This document shows positions 38,346 through 47,439 of a stretch of DNA of 64,000 nt, one piece after another. The position numbers and the translations under genes are program-made. Within the stretch, counting starts at the first letter, position 1. Each line of letters opens with the position of its first letter. The DNA is taken from NCBI RefSeq assembly GCF_014642635.1, contig NZ_BMIQ01000007.1, positions 62,001-126,000 of the forward strand, in the 5' to 3' direction. The notes under the pieces were generated by a model. The model ran no database searches, had not been told where the DNA came from, and saw only the letters and a list, made by a program, of their open reading frames with translations. Origin of the DNA: Aureimonas endophytica. Its GTDB lineage: Bacteria; Pseudomonadota; Alphaproteobacteria; Rhizobiales; Rhizobiaceae.

Positions 38346-40190
38346 ATGCCGCCCAACGCCCTCGCCAACCGAACCCTACAGGCGTTCGCTCTCGCCCGAT
38401 GGGTGCTCTTCGTCCTGCCGATGGCGGCCGCCGTCGGTTCGGCCTGCGCCTTGTTCCTGTGGGCGCTCGACGTCGCGACGCGCACGCGCTTCGACAACCC
38501 GGTGCTCCTCTACTGGCTGCCCGTCGGCGGTCTTGCGGTCGGCCTCGTCTACCACTGGTTCGGCCGCTCGGCCGAGAGCGGCAACAACCTGATCGTCGAG
38601 CAGATCCACGAGCCCGGCGCGGGCGTGCCCTTGCGCATGGCGCCGCTGATCCTTGTCTCGACGGTCGCCACGCACCTGTTCGGCGGCTCTGCCGGACGCG
38701 AGGGCACGGCGGTCCAGCTCGGCGGGAGCTTGGCCTCCGGCTTCGGCAAAGCTTTGCGCCTCGAGTTGGGCGAGGTTCGCCTCCTGCTCATGGCCGGCAT
38801 CGCGGCGGGCTTCGGTGCGGTGTTCGGCACCCCCATCGCCGGGGCGGTGTTCGCGCTCGAGGTGCTGACCGTCGGTCGCATCCAGTACGAGGCGCTGGTG
38901 CCCTGTCTCGTCGCGGCAGTGGTCGGAGATTGGGTCTGCCTCCAATGGGGGATCGAGCACACCCACTTCCTGATCGGGTTCGGTGCCGACGGGCCAGGGT
39001 TCCGGCTCGATATCCTCTTGTTCGCCCAAGTTGCGATCGCGGGCGTCGCGTTCGGGCTCGTCAGCCAGTTCTTCGCCGAAAGCCTTCACGCCGTGCAGGG
39101 GCTGGTGAAGCGCGTCGTGCCGTTCGCGCCGCTGCGCCCTGTCCTCGGCGGTCTTGTCCTGATCGCGCTGGTCCATGCGCTCGGCACCCGCGAGTATCTC
39201 GGCCTAGGGGTCTGGTCGCCGAACCCGGCCGACGTGACGATCTCCGGCTTCTTCGATCCCGCCCGTTCCGATGCGTGGGCCTGGGCCTGGAAGCTTCTGT
39301 TCACGGTCGTCACGCTCGGCTGCGGGTTCAAGGGCGGCGAGGTCACACCCCTGTTCTTCATCGGCGCCGGCCTCGGGGCATCGATCGGCCACACGATCGG
39401 TGCGCCGGTCGACCTCTTCGCCGGGATCGGCTTTGTCGCCGTATTCGCAGGCGCCTCCAACACGCCGATCGCCTGTACCATCATGGGCATCGAACTCTTC
39501 GGCGCCGACAACGCCGTCTACATCGCGACCGGATGCTTCCTCGCCTACGTCTTCAGCGGCCATTCAGGCATCTACCTGTCCCAGCGCGTCGGGGTGCCGA
39601 AGCTCGACCACGGCTTCGTGCCCCCCGACGTGTCGCTGCGCGAGGTGCGCGCCCTGCCGCGTCCCCGCCCGAACGTGTCGCTGCCCCGCCGACGCGCCCG
39701 TCCGGGTGTCGTCGTTCCGATCGTCTCTTATGCCACCGAAGGAACCACCATGACCGACACCCACTACCTCATCCCGAGCGACGTCGGGATGCTGCGCATC
39801 TACCTGAGGCCACGCGACAAGGCGCCGGGATCGGGGCGCTTCGCCTCCTGGGGCGCCAAGCCGCTCTATCGTGAACTCGTGCTCCTGGCGAAGAAGGCGG
39901 GCATCGTGAACGCGGTCGCCCACCACACGCACTACGGCTTCAGCAACCACGGCCCCGTGCAGCCCGAGGGTAGCGAGACGCCGAACCCCGAGCTGACGAT
40001 GTGCGTCGAGCTGGTCGGCCATCGGCCGGACCTCGAGGCGTTCTGCCGACATCACGGCGCGCTGCTGCGCGACAAGGTGATCGTGTTCAAGCATATCGAG
40101 CGCTGGACGGTCGGGGCGGGCGACGGCGCGCTCGAGGAGAAGACGCCGGCCCCCGAGACCGACGACGTAGCCGTCGCCCGCGTCGGATAG
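38346..40190 (+). CDS. CLC-F fluoride/proton antiporter fused to a DUF190 domain
   Basis: 614 residues. Residues 1-440 are a CLC transporter with GREG (117-120). In place of the chloride-selective GSGIP motif it has GNNLI (79-83), as in fluoride-specific CLCs. Residues 469-614 form a DUF190 domain ([20 protein letters not shown]), a family often encoded next to crcB. Start at the ATG at 38346, chosen over a GTG at 38295. An internal GAAGGAACC-ATG at 39750 could also produce DUF190 alone. Controlled by the fluoride riboswitch ahead of it. Confidence 0.92.
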   Translation: MPPNALANRTLQAFALARWVLFVLPMAAAVGSACALFLWALDVATRTRFDNPVLLYWLPVGGLAVGLVYHWFGRSAESGNNLIVEQIHEPGAGVPLRMAPLILVSTVATHLFGGSAGREGTAVQLGGSLASGFGKALRLELGEVRLLLMAGIAAGFGAVFGTPIAGAVFALEVLTVGRIQYEALVPCLVAAVVGDWVCLQWGIEHTHFLIGFGADGPGFRLDILLFAQVAIAGVAFGLVSQFFAESLHAVQGLVKRVVPFAPLRPVLGGLVLIALVHALGTREYLGLGVWSPNPADVTISGFFDPARSDAWAWAWKLLFTVVTLGCGFKGGEVTPLFFIGAGLGASIGHTIGAPVDLFAGIGFVAVFAGASNTPIACTIMGIELFGADNAVYIATGCFLAYVFSGHSGIYLSQRVGVPKLDHGFVPPDVSLREVRALPRPRPNVSLPRRRARPGVVVPIVSYATEGTTMTDTHYLIPSDVGMLRIYLRPRDKAPGSGRFASWGAKPLYRELVLLAKKAGIVNAVAHHTHYGFSNHGPVQPEGSETPNPELTMCVELVGHRPDLEAFCRHHGALLRDKVIVFKHIERWTVGAGDGALEEKTPAPETDDVAVARVG

Positions 40191-40234
40191 CGTGTTCCGC
40201 AACGAAGTCCCCGTCTCAAAAGAGGAGTCACATC

Positions 40235-40672
40235 ATGAAACTCGCTCTTGCCTCCTGGCAGTTCTGGGCACTGTGTTCGGCGGGGTTCGCCGCCCTGACC
40301 GCGATTCTCGCCAAAGTCGGCGTCGCCAACATCGATTCCGATTTCGCGACGCTGATCCGCACCGTGGTGATCCTGTTCGTTCTTGCCGGCATCCTGGCCG
40401 TTACCGGGCGTCTGCAATGGCCGGGGGCGGTGTCGGGACGGACCTACCTGTTCCTGGTCCTTTCCGGGCTGGCCACGGGCGGCTCGTGGCTCTGCTACTT
40501 CCGCGCCCTGAAGATGGGCGATGCGGCCCGCGTCGCACCGATCGACAAGCTGAGTGTCGTTCTGGTGGCGATCCTCGGCGCACTGTTCCTCGGCGAACGG
40601 CTATCTGGCCCGAACTGGTTGGGCGTCGGGCTCATCGCGGCGGGGGCCGTGCTGGTCGCGTACCACGGGTGA
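40235..40672 (+). CDS. Single-domain EamA/DMT-family transporter
   Basis: 145 residues with about five membrane helices and one EamA domain (FAALTAILAKVGVANIDSDF, then RAGK-like ALKMGDAARVAPIDKLSVVL). Half the size of ordinary ten-helix members, so it should act as a dimer. 44 bp after the CLC-F gene on the same strand, so it may belong to the fluoride-induced transcript. The substrate is unknown. Confidence 0.83.
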   Translation: MKLALASWQFWALCSAGFAALTAILAKVGVANIDSDFATLIRTVVILFVLAGILAVTGRLQWPGAVSGRTYLFLVLSGLATGGSWLCYFRALKMGDAARVAPIDKLSVVLVAILGALFLGERLSGPNWLGVGLIAAGAVLVAYHG

Positions 40673-40753
40673 TGCTTCCGTTGCTGCAATTGAGTTGATG
40701 TCAGGTAGTCGACCGACACTCCCTTAAATTGGGCAGGAAGCTTTTTACTCAGA

Positions 40754-40825
40754 TGCGTCACTGAGAGGTACGTTACGCTGACTAAAATCCGGCGTCCGCG
40801 TCATACTGATGGTGTGCGACATTAA
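40754..40825 (+). repeat. Junction repeat copy 3 with shared right-end sequence
   Basis: Core CTGATGGTGTGCGACATTAA at 40,806-40,825, preceded by 52 bp similar to the sequence before copy 2 (TGCGTCAC, TTACGC, ATCCGGCG, CCGCG blocks). This would be the right end of element 2. Only ten bases separate it from the left inverted repeat of the plasmid-like block. Confidence 0.68.
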
Positions 40826-40835
40826 CCGGACCGCT

Positions 40836-40848
40836 TGTCAACAATTTG
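40836..40848 (+). repeat. 13-bp inverted repeat, left copy
   Basis: TGTCAACAATTTG; its exact complement lies at 54,871-54,883, beyond the replication gene. An 11-bp partial copy (AATTGTTGACA) is at about 53,126. It may be a terminal repeat of the 14-kb plasmid-like block, a Rep-binding site, or a promoter -35 region (TTGACA). Confidence 0.4.
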
Positions 40849-41331
40849 CGGCGTAGAAGGACGTTGCACGGACGACCGGCAGATGCCCCCTGGCGAAGCC
40901 GACGCAGGACTCAGAGCACCGGAGCGGCCGGCACGGCTGCGGGAGTTCTCGGCTGCGAGACCGGTTCTCGGGGTAGCCGCAGGAGCGCCGCCGCAGACAG
41001 GCGCGGGACCGACTGCCCCCGGCGAGCAGGCAATAGTCCCGTGAGGGGCCTCCCCCGTCCCGCCGGCCCCTAGGCGGGGCGCTGCCCGGCACGAGGGCGG
41101 CGGGGACCGCGAGGACGTGCCCGAGGCCGTCTGAAGAGGCCGGAGCGTTCTGGAGGCTTCTGTGCGAGCCGCCAGAACGACGAAGTGAGGTTGGGCGGCA
41201 CATTCCTACCCCTTGAAACTTCCGTCGCTCTTAAGGGCCTTCCTGCGAGCCGCGAGAGCGGTGAGTCCTTGCCGGGCGGCATCGGACCACCCCGTCGAGT
41301 CCTTGCGGCGAGAGGGTGCCGGGCGGCCGTT
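40849..41331 (+). other. Non-coding stretch at the left end of the plasmid-like block
   Basis: Very GC-rich, with several frames open on both strands but none resembling a protein. No transposase, integrase or RNA gene could be recognised here. It lies downstream of the relaxase operon. Confidence 0.4.
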
Positions 41332-41805
41332 TCAGATGCCCGCCAGACTGCGCTTGCCCATCCCGCGAACAGCGAACCCCCCGGCGAGGGTTTCGCTCCC
41401 CTCGACGGGTTCACCGGACACCGCGGCGAGAAGGCATCGGCCGCGGGCGCGCCAGTCCGACAGGCAGCGCTCCGGGGCGCGGTCGGCGGCGACGAATAGG
41501 CGCCGCCATGCCGACAGGTCGTCGTCGGCGAGCGTGACGAAAACCGCCTGTAAGGCGTCGTCGCGTGCCACCGTGAGGTCCCGGCCAAGGACCGCGCACC
41601 ACGGCTCGCCCGGCTGGCGGGTCCGCCGCCACGGCCGGCCGGAGGTAGTGGCCTCGGCCTCACTACCGGCGAGGGTCCATGCGCGGAGGCGGTCGTCGTA
41701 GATGACCCACTCCGCAGCGGTGCGTCCGGCGGCACGCTCGCGGGTGTACCGCCGGAGCGCGACGGCATCCCGGCGAGATTCGAGGATGGCGGTCGCGCCG
41801 GTCAC
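41332..41805 (-). CDS. Hypothetical protein coupled to the relaxase gene
   Basis: 157 residues, starting at a GTG whose bases overlap the relaxase stop (GTGA). It reads ILESRRDAVALRRYTRERAA, then AAEWVIYDDRLRAWTLAGSE, with later Trp/Arg-rich segments and no domain I recognise. Tight coupling to the relaxase suggests a transfer or mobilisation accessory role. Confidence 0.55.
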   Translation of the reverse strand: MTGATAILESRRDAVALRRYTRERAAGRTAAEWVIYDDRLRAWTLAGSEAEATTSGRPWRRTRQPGEPWCAVLGRDLTVARDDALQAVFVTLADDDLSAWRRLFVAADRAPERCLSDWRARGRCLLAAVSGEPVEGSETLAGGFAVRGMGKRSLAGI

Positions 41806-43637
41806 GTCGGCCGCCGCTCGTAGTCGTCGGCCGGGGCCGGGACGTCGGGCTGCGCGACGACGGTTGCCGCTTTCGGGTCTCGCTCCAACTCGACCTTCCC
41901 GAGCTTGCGGAAGGCCGGGAGCGAGGCCGTCACCTCCTCGCGGGCGGACTTGGCGAGTTCCGCCCGCTGGTCGTCGTCCAAGTGCGAGGCGACGAAAGCC
42001 CGGAGGTCGGGGTCCAGCTTGCGCAGCGCAGCCACGTCGCCGGCGGCGGCGGACAAGAGGACATCGGCCTCGCGGGTCTCGCTGCGCACCGCGCGGAGTT
42101 TCGTCGCGGTGTCGGCGACGGAACCGGACTCGGCTGCCCAGGCTGCCGCGACGGCGGGCGGCGGGACGTAGCCTGCGAGGTCGACGCCCTGGCGCTGGCA
42201 CTCCGTCCAGAGTCTGGCCTGCGCTTCCGGAGGCCATGGACCATCGAGCTCAAGGGTGCTGCCCCAATCCTCGGCGGCCTTGCTCGCGAGGGCGCGCAGC
42301 GCGGCGTCACTGACCGGCCCGACGAGGTCCACGTGGTCGCCGGAGTCCAAGAGGCGGCTGCGTCCGCCGAGGCCGACGCGGACCCCGGCAGGCGACTCCA
42401 CCACGTCGGCGAATCCGCGGCGCCTCCAGCGATCGGCGAGACTGATCGCCTCGTCCTCGGGCATGCTGCCCTTGCGGCGGCCCTTGCCCGGCTTCTTCGC
42501 CGCAGCGGTGCGCGCGAGGCGGTCGATGCCGTAGCCCGTCGACTCGCCGATGGCCTCGGCGAGGGCGGCGGCAGCCGGGCTGCGCGCCCCCCAGACGGTC
42601 ACGGTGCCGGACTCGTCGTCGCTCTCGACCCATGCGCCGTCGCGGAGCAGCGCGCGGGTGCGGCGCGGGTCGCGCACATCGACCATGTAGAGCGCGGCTG
42701 CCGTGTCGGGCGCGAAGTCCGCGTCGGGGAAGCGGTCGCGGAGGATTCCGAGCTTGTAGTCCTGCTGGTGTGGGGCCTTCGTCTTGCGGTCGGGAGCGCG
42801 GGCGAATCCGCGTGCTTTCAAGGCCATGTCCATCTCCGTTCGGGTGAGTTCGTTGTCCAGCTTCTGGGTCTCGCGGATTCCCGCGACGACGGCGGTTCGT
42901 CGATCATGTCGATGCCGCGTTCGGACCGCGGCCATGCGGCGCTCGCCCATGGGCGGCTCGGGGGTCCGGGGATCGCCGCGGGCCGCATAGCTCCGGTGGT
43001 CCGCGCGCCGCTTAGAACCAGCGGCGCGAAGGTGCGCGTTGATGACCCCGGCGATGCGCTCGCGCTCGCGCGTCAGGGCATCACCTCGGGCGCCGCCGCC
43101 GTGGCTCCCGCCGGACGTCAGGAGGGCGTTGACGGCCTCGTTGCGTTTCGCCGCGAATCCGGTCGGGGACGCGGGGTCGAGCTTGCGGACCGTGAGGAGC
43201 ATGTGGACGTGCGGCTGCTCGCCGCGATCGGCTGCACGCGGCTCGTGGAGGGCCACGTCGGCTACGGCCCCGACCGCGAGATAGGGTTCCGCAACGTCGG
43301 CGATGAACGCGCCCCACGCGCTGCGCGGAAGGTCCCGGGGGATCGCGACTTGGAGTTCGCGGGCGGTCTGGGCATCGCGGCGGCGCTCGGCGAGTTCGAC
43401 GCGCGACCAGAGCTGTTCGCGGTCGAAGACCCAGGCGGGCGCCTCGGCGGGAGCCATGACGTAGGAATCAGTTACGGCGCGCTTGCGGGAGTAGTCCCAC
43501 ACCTGACCGGTGCGGGCGTCCGTCAGGCGGGCGGCGGCACGGTAGGCGGCGGCCGCGACCGCGCTCTTGCCGCGCGATCGCTGGATGACCGACGCCCGGA
43601 TGTGGCACAGGGCCTCGTGGTCGCGGAGCGAGGTCAT
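41802..43637 (-). CDS. MOBQ-family relaxase (MobA/MobL)
   Basis: 611 residues. N-terminal relaxase domain: CHIRASVIQRSRGKSAVAAA, YRAAARLTDARTGQVWDYSR, and the metal-binding His motif in EQPHVHMLLTVRKLDP. The long C-terminal part is charged and of unknown function. It nicks the oriT strand and carries it into the recipient cell. The gene lies next to a matching oriT at 44,403 and is coupled (ATGA) to the gene upstream. Confidence 0.92.
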   Translation of the reverse strand: MTSLRDHEALCHIRASVIQRSRGKSAVAAAAYRAAARLTDARTGQVWDYSRKRAVTDSYVMAPAEAPAWVFDREQLWSRVELAERRRDAQTARELQVAIPRDLPRSAWGAFIADVAEPYLAVGAVADVALHEPRAADRGEQPHVHMLLTVRKLDPASPTGFAAKRNEAVNALLTSGGSHGGGARGDALTRERERIAGVINAHLRAAGSKRRADHRSYAARGDPRTPEPPMGERRMAAVRTRHRHDRRTAVVAGIRETQKLDNELTRTEMDMALKARGFARAPDRKTKAPHQQDYKLGILRDRFPDADFAPDTAAALYMVDVRDPRRTRALLRDGAWVESDDESGTVTVWGARSPAAAALAEAIGESTGYGIDRLARTAAAKKPGKGRRKGSMPEDEAISLADRWRRRGFADVVESPAGVRVGLGGRSRLLDSGDHVDLVGPVSDAALRALASKAAEDWGSTLELDGPWPPEAQARLWTECQRQGVDLAGYVPPPAVAAAWAAESGSVADTATKLRAVRSETREADVLLSAAAGDVAALRKLDPDLRAFVASHLDDDQRAELAKSAREEVTASLPAFRKLGKVELERDPKAATVVAQPDVPAPADDYERRPT

Positions 43638-44128
43638 GGCGCCGCTTCGCGAAGATCGAGCCTACGGAGAAGCCCCTCGCCGGCCTGCGAGGCCGGGGTG
43701 AGCCACAGGCCGGCGGTGCCGACCTTCAGTGCGATGCGATCGCCATGCGCGATCGCGCGGACCCCGAACGATGCCAAGGACTCGTCCATCGACCGGACCA
43801 TGTACCCGTGCCCGAGGCGCCAGTTGTACGTCAGGAGGTAGACGGCGCTGGGCCTCGGCTCGTTGTGCATGGACGCGATGCGGTTGCCGACGAGCGAAGG
43901 CAGCCCCGCCGCCATGAGCTCGGAGTAGGTCGGCCCGGTCAGGTACGTCGCGCCGGGACGTAGGGCGAGCATCCCCTCGGCCGTCCATTCCGGCGCTGCG
44001 GGGGCGGGCGGCATGGGCGCGGACATCGCCTCGATCGGCACGAGCTTGCCCCGGAAGACGTAGTCGGCGGCGCTCGTGGGCGGTGCGGTCATGAGGACTG
44101 CGGCAGCGAGGAGGAGCGCTGCTCTCAT
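43634..44128 (-). CDS. Secreted hypothetical protein of the mobilisation operon
   Basis: 164 residues with a signal peptide (MRAALLLAAAVLMTAPPTSA) and a mature part containing LRPGATYLTGPTYSELMAAG and YNWRLGHGYMVRSMDESLAS. No family recognised. Its ATG overlaps the stop of the 77-residue gene upstream, and its stop overlaps the relaxase start. Ti plasmids have traF at a similar place, but no signal-peptidase motif is seen here. Confidence 0.65.
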   Translation of the reverse strand: MRAALLLAAAVLMTAPPTSAADYVFRGKLVPIEAMSAPMPPAPAAPEWTAEGMLALRPGATYLTGPTYSELMAAGLPSLVGNRIASMHNEPRPSAVYLLTYNWRLGHGYMVRSMDESLASFGVRAIAHGDRIALKVGTAGLWLTPASQAGEGLLRRLDLREAAP

Positions 44129-44358
44129 CGGTTGCCCCCTGCACCGTAGTCCAGCGCCGCGAGCGTGGCGTAGAGCCTCGCGCAACGAACGCGGTACTCG
44201 GGGTCTACGACGGCTGCGGCCGTCTGCACGTATGTTGCGGCCTCGGCGAGGTCGTCCGCGCTCGCGGTGCCGGAGGCCAGGAGGTCCGCCTGGTACTCGC
44301 AGGCGAGCGCGTAGCGCGACCGGGCCGCGTCCTCAAGTCTCGTCAGAATGTCGTCCAT
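44125..44358 (-). CDS. Small hypothetical protein, first gene of the mobilisation operon
   Basis: 77 residues, mostly helical: MDDILTRLEDAARSRYALAC, then YVQTAAAVVDPEYRVRCARL. It starts 45 bp from the oriT hairpin and its end overlaps the next start. The position is that of oriT-binding accessory proteins, but no DNA-binding motif can be recognised. Confidence 0.55.
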   Translation of the reverse strand: MDDILTRLEDAARSRYALACEYQADLLASGTASADDLAEAATYVQTAAAVVDPEYRVRCARLYATLAALDYGAGGNR

Positions 44359-44402
44359 GTCGTCCCTCCACGCCGGCGACGGGGAGGACCAGCCCCGCAG
44401 GG

Positions 44403-44436
44403 CGCGACGTTCGCAGAACGTATAATCGCGCCCTTC
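44403..44436 (+). other. oriT of the RSF1010/Ti-plasmid type
   Basis: Between the divergent mobilisation operons. ACGTTC-GCA-GAACGT forms a hairpin (44,407-44,421), followed at once by TATAATCGCG-CCCTTCGG. The nic regions of RSF1010 (TAAGTGCGCCCT) and Ti plasmids (ACGTATAATTGCGCCCTTGG) match in order and spacing, so the expected nick is between 44,430 and 44,431. The rest of the 299-bp gap should hold promoters for both sides. Confidence 0.85.
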
Positions 44437-44657
44437 GGGTTCTCCCGGTTTCCCCACGCAGAGCGTCAGGCGCCGATTTGCGCGACGCAAGCCGACGCCG
44501 AACCATGGCTGTCGGGCGCTCCGCGTGGGTGCCTGCGGGCCGCACGAAACCTCGCAAAACTGGCGGTTGGCCCGCTCGGAGCGGAAGAGTTTTCCGATCC
44601 GCGCTTCGGATTCCGCCGGCGGCGATGAGTCGATCGGCACGAACGGGAGGACACCGC

Positions 44658-44930
44658 ATGGCACTCGACCTCAACCGGCTCGCGCAGAAGAAGGCGCGCC
44701 TCGAAGCGGCCCTCGCCAGCGCGGACACCGCGCTCCGGGAAGCTCGCCGCCGCGACGACACGAGGCGCAAGGTCGTCCTCGGCGGCGCCTTGCTCGCGGC
44801 GCTGCGCGACGGCACTGCGCCGGACTGGATTCTGTCGGCGCTGGTTGGTCGGATGCAGCCGCGGGACGCGGCCTTGTTCGCCGACATGGCGAGAGGTCCC
44901 GTGCCCGAGTTCGAGGGGGCGGGACAGTGA
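44658..44930 (+). CDS. TraD/TraC-like small conjugation protein
   Basis: 90 residues. N-terminal helix rich in Lys/Arg/Ala (LAQKKARLEAALASADTALR) and RRDDTRRKVVLGGALLAAL, the signature of the TraD-type accessory proteins beside MOBQ relaxases. It diverges from the relaxase operon across oriT, as traCDG does on Ti plasmids. Its stop overlaps the next gene's GTG. Confidence 0.72.
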   Translation: MALDLNRLAQKKARLEAALASADTALREARRRDDTRRKVVLGGALLAALRDGTAPDWILSALVGRMQPRDAALFADMARGPVPEFEGAGQ

Positions 44931-47041
44931 GCCCGGCTGACCTCCTGAAGGAACCGCCCGCGACGGACGTGGGGTGGCGGATCGTCACCACCATCCTGCC
45001 GCTGTCGTCGGACACCACGGCGTTCGCGACCGTCGTCCGCTACCTCTCGGCCGGCCTGCTCGTCGTCGCCTGCGGCGTTCTCTCCTACGCCCTGCTGTCC
45101 ATGGTCCTGCGCGCGGCCGAGCGCGGCGAGGCGCTGTCCGAGCGCCAGTCGGGTGCGGCGGCGATGATCCGCGTCGTCCTGGGCCTCGGGTGCCTCGTGC
45201 CGGTCGCGGGCGGCCTGTCCGTCGTCCACTACGTGCTGCGGGACGGGTTCGCGCGGCCGGGCCTCAACATGGCGAACGCGGCCGCCGCCGGCGCGGCGGA
45301 GTACGTGCTGCGCGACGGGCATCCGCTCTCGCCCGTGTCGGCGAACGGCCGGGACGTCGTGCTCGCGGTGATCGAGTCCGAGGTCTGCGCGCAGGCCTAT
45401 GCCGCCGCGCGGGCGAACCAGATGATCGAGGGCGACGGGGCGGCGGTGCTGCCCCCGCCGGCCGGCATGGATGTCGTCTCGCCGGCTCGTGCAAGCTGGT
45501 TCCCGTGGGGCGAGGACCAGCCCGCGCGGGTGACGGGCTACGCGTGGTCGTGGGGTCCGGCCTGCGGGTCGCTGTCGCTGTCGACGGCGGACGCGTTCGG
45601 CGCCGGAGAGTTCGGTCACGCGCGGCGTGCGGCGGTCGCCGCGGTAATCTCGGAGGCCCGCGCGATGGCGTGGATTCCGCGGCTCGCGGAGGCGGTCAAG
45701 ACGCTGTCCGAGACCCATGTCGCGGGGCCGGACGCGGAGACGGCCTACGCGCGGCTCGGCTACCTTCGAGAGGGCGTCGATGCCGCGCTGCGCGAGGCCG
45801 GCGAGCGCTACGACCGGGGCCTGTCGGCGGTGGCCGCCAAGCTCTCGAACGGCGACGACGGCGACATGCGCACGCTCGTCCTCCGGGACATCGAGGAGCG
45901 GGGCTGGTACGCGCTTGGGAGCTACTACCGGACCTTGGCGCACTCGTCGCTCGTGTCCGCCGAGGCCGTCGCCGAACGCGCGGAACGCACCAAGCCGGAC
46001 CCTGCGGCGTGGGAGACGCTGGACGGGGCGGTCGGAACTGCCCTTGCGACGTTGGACGGCCAGCTACGGCGTGGAACCGCGCTCGCCGCCCTCTCGACGA
46101 GCGAGGCGCTGACGGGGGACGCGGCGCAGGGAAGCAACCTCCTGTCGGCGGTCGTGGAGTCGATCACACTGCCCGTCACCGACTACCTGACGGGGTACGA
46201 CGGCGTGCGCGTCGATCCCATGGGGGACCTGATGTCGCTCGGGTCCCTGCTGCTCGTGTCTGGGCAGGCAGCCTGGGCCACGGCGCTTGTCGCCTATAGC
46301 GGCAGCGCGGTGTTCGGCGGGATCGGCGGCGGCCTGCTCGACTTCGTGATGCTGGCTGGCTGGCCGCTGATCGCGGGCGCCGTCGTCGTCGGGGCGATGC
46401 TCTGCTACCTCGTGCCGCTCGTCCCGTTCATCTACATGACGTTCGCGCTGGCCGCATGGGCGTGGGAGGTCGTGAAATCGGCGATCGCGGTTCCGATATG
46501 GGCTTTCCTACACGTGAGGCTGGACGAGCCGGAGCTCGTCGGACAGGCGCAGCGTCAGGGCTACGTCTCCCTGCTGGTCGGCGTGATGCTCCGACCGATC
46601 GTGACCGTCGGCGCCTTCGTCGCCATGCACATGATGAACGCGGTGATCCTCAACGCCTTCCTGGAAGGCTACAACGCCGCCTTCAAGTCCTCGCAGGCGG
46701 GCCAGACGATCGGGGCGGTCGGGGTGATCGTGTCCGTCGTCGTGATGCTCTACGTCCAGTGGTCCATCATCCAGTGGTCGTACCGGATGGTCACGCAGAT
46801 GCCCGCCAAGGTCGCCGAGTTCATCGGCTACAGCGCCTCGTCGTGGGGCGACGACGACGCCGGGAACACGGTCGTCGCCGGGGTCACGGGCGGCGCCCGC
46901 CACGTTCCGAAGCCGGGCGGCGGAGGGTCCGGCAGGACGGGCGGCGGGTCAGAGGACGGCGGGCACGGCGCGAAGGCCGGGATGAAGCTCGGGGCGAAGG
47001 CTGCGGCGACGGCGGCCGGCGGCCCCGGAGCGGCGGCCTAG
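44927..47041 (+). CDS. DotA/TraY-family type IV-B secretion membrane protein
   Basis: 704 residues, GTG start overlapping the TraD-like stop. Two N-terminal membrane helices (about 35-58 and 75-100), a 300-residue periplasmic part, then five to six helices. One segment, PIWAFLHVRLDEPELVGQAQ, is typical of DotA and the IncI TraY protein and is followed by LRPIVTVGAFVA. Ends with a Gly-rich tail. DotA/TraY normally works with a full type IV-B apparatus; none of the rest is present, so it is an orphan. Confidence 0.82.
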   Translation: MSPADLLKEPPATDVGWRIVTTILPLSSDTTAFATVVRYLSAGLLVVACGVLSYALLSMVLRAAERGEALSERQSGAAAMIRVVLGLGCLVPVAGGLSVVHYVLRDGFARPGLNMANAAAAGAAEYVLRDGHPLSPVSANGRDVVLAVIESEVCAQAYAAARANQMIEGDGAAVLPPPAGMDVVSPARASWFPWGEDQPARVTGYAWSWGPACGSLSLSTADAFGAGEFGHARRAAVAAVISEARAMAWIPRLAEAVKTLSETHVAGPDAETAYARLGYLREGVDAALREAGERYDRGLSAVAAKLSNGDDGDMRTLVLRDIEERGWYALGSYYRTLAHSSLVSAEAVAERAERTKPDPAAWETLDGAVGTALATLDGQLRRGTALAALSTSEALTGDAAQGSNLLSAVVESITLPVTDYLTGYDGVRVDPMGDLMSLGSLLLVSGQAAWATALVAYSGSAVFGGIGGGLLDFVMLAGWPLIAGAVVVGAMLCYLVPLVPFIYMTFALAAWAWEVVKSAIAVPIWAFLHVRLDEPELVGQAQRQGYVSLLVGVMLRPIVTVGAFVAMHMMNAVILNAFLEGYNAAFKSSQAGQTIGAVGVIVSVVVMLYVQWSIIQWSYRMVTQMPAKVAEFIGYSASSWGDDDAGNTVVAGVTGGARHVPKPGGGGSGRTGGGSEDGGHGAKAGMKLGAKAAATAAGGPGAAA

Positions 47042-47068
47042 GTGCTCGAGGACGCGGCAGACATGCGA

Positions 47069-47093
47069 AAGGGCGCCCCATGCGGGCGCCCTT
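47069..47093 (+). terminator. Bidirectional hairpin terminator
   Basis: AAGGGCGCCC-CATGC-GGGCGCCCTT, a perfect 10-bp stem between the converging DotA-like gene and the small membrane protein gene. A/T tracts at the edges are short. Confidence 0.7.
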
Positions 47094-47120
47094 CGTCGTT
47101 CCCGGCGAACCCTGCCGGCC

Positions 47121-47270
47121 TTAGCCGTAGAGGGCCTTCCAGACGGCGTAGACCACGACGGGGGCGCTCAGGAGCATGACGGGCGGCAGGGCCATCAGCC
47201 CCATGACCGCCAGCGCGCGGACCCAGCGGCTGCGGATGCCTGCGGTGATCTGGATGGCTGCCTGTCCCAT
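47121..47270 (-). CDS. Small membrane protein, 49 residues
   Basis: MGQAAIQITAGIRSRWVRAL followed by one membrane helix (MALPPVMLLSAPVVVYAVW). The ATG at 47270 has GAGGAAACG at the right distance. The frame continues far upstream but that part is Arg/Pro-rich antisense-like sequence and is not used. Function unknown; last gene of the minus-strand series. Confidence 0.55.
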   Translation of the reverse strand: MGQAAIQITAGIRSRWVRALAVMGLMALPPVMLLSAPVVVYAVWKALYG

Positions 47271-47439
47271 GGTCGTTTCCTCGATCTGCTGGCCGCCCCG
47301 GCGGCCGTTCCGGCCTCGACCAGCGGCATCCCGGCCGGGGGTAGCTGCCTCGCCGACGTGTCGGCGACGCTCGCGCTTGGGCATCGGCGCCCGCGACCGA
47401 GGATGCCGTAGAGGCGTTACGGAACGGCGTCCAGGCGGC

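Noticed and set aside
43662-44144. Alternative frame over the secreted protein gene of the mobilisation operon.
   Set aside because: The other frame has a signal peptide and ATGA couplings on both sides; this one is Arg/His-rich noise.
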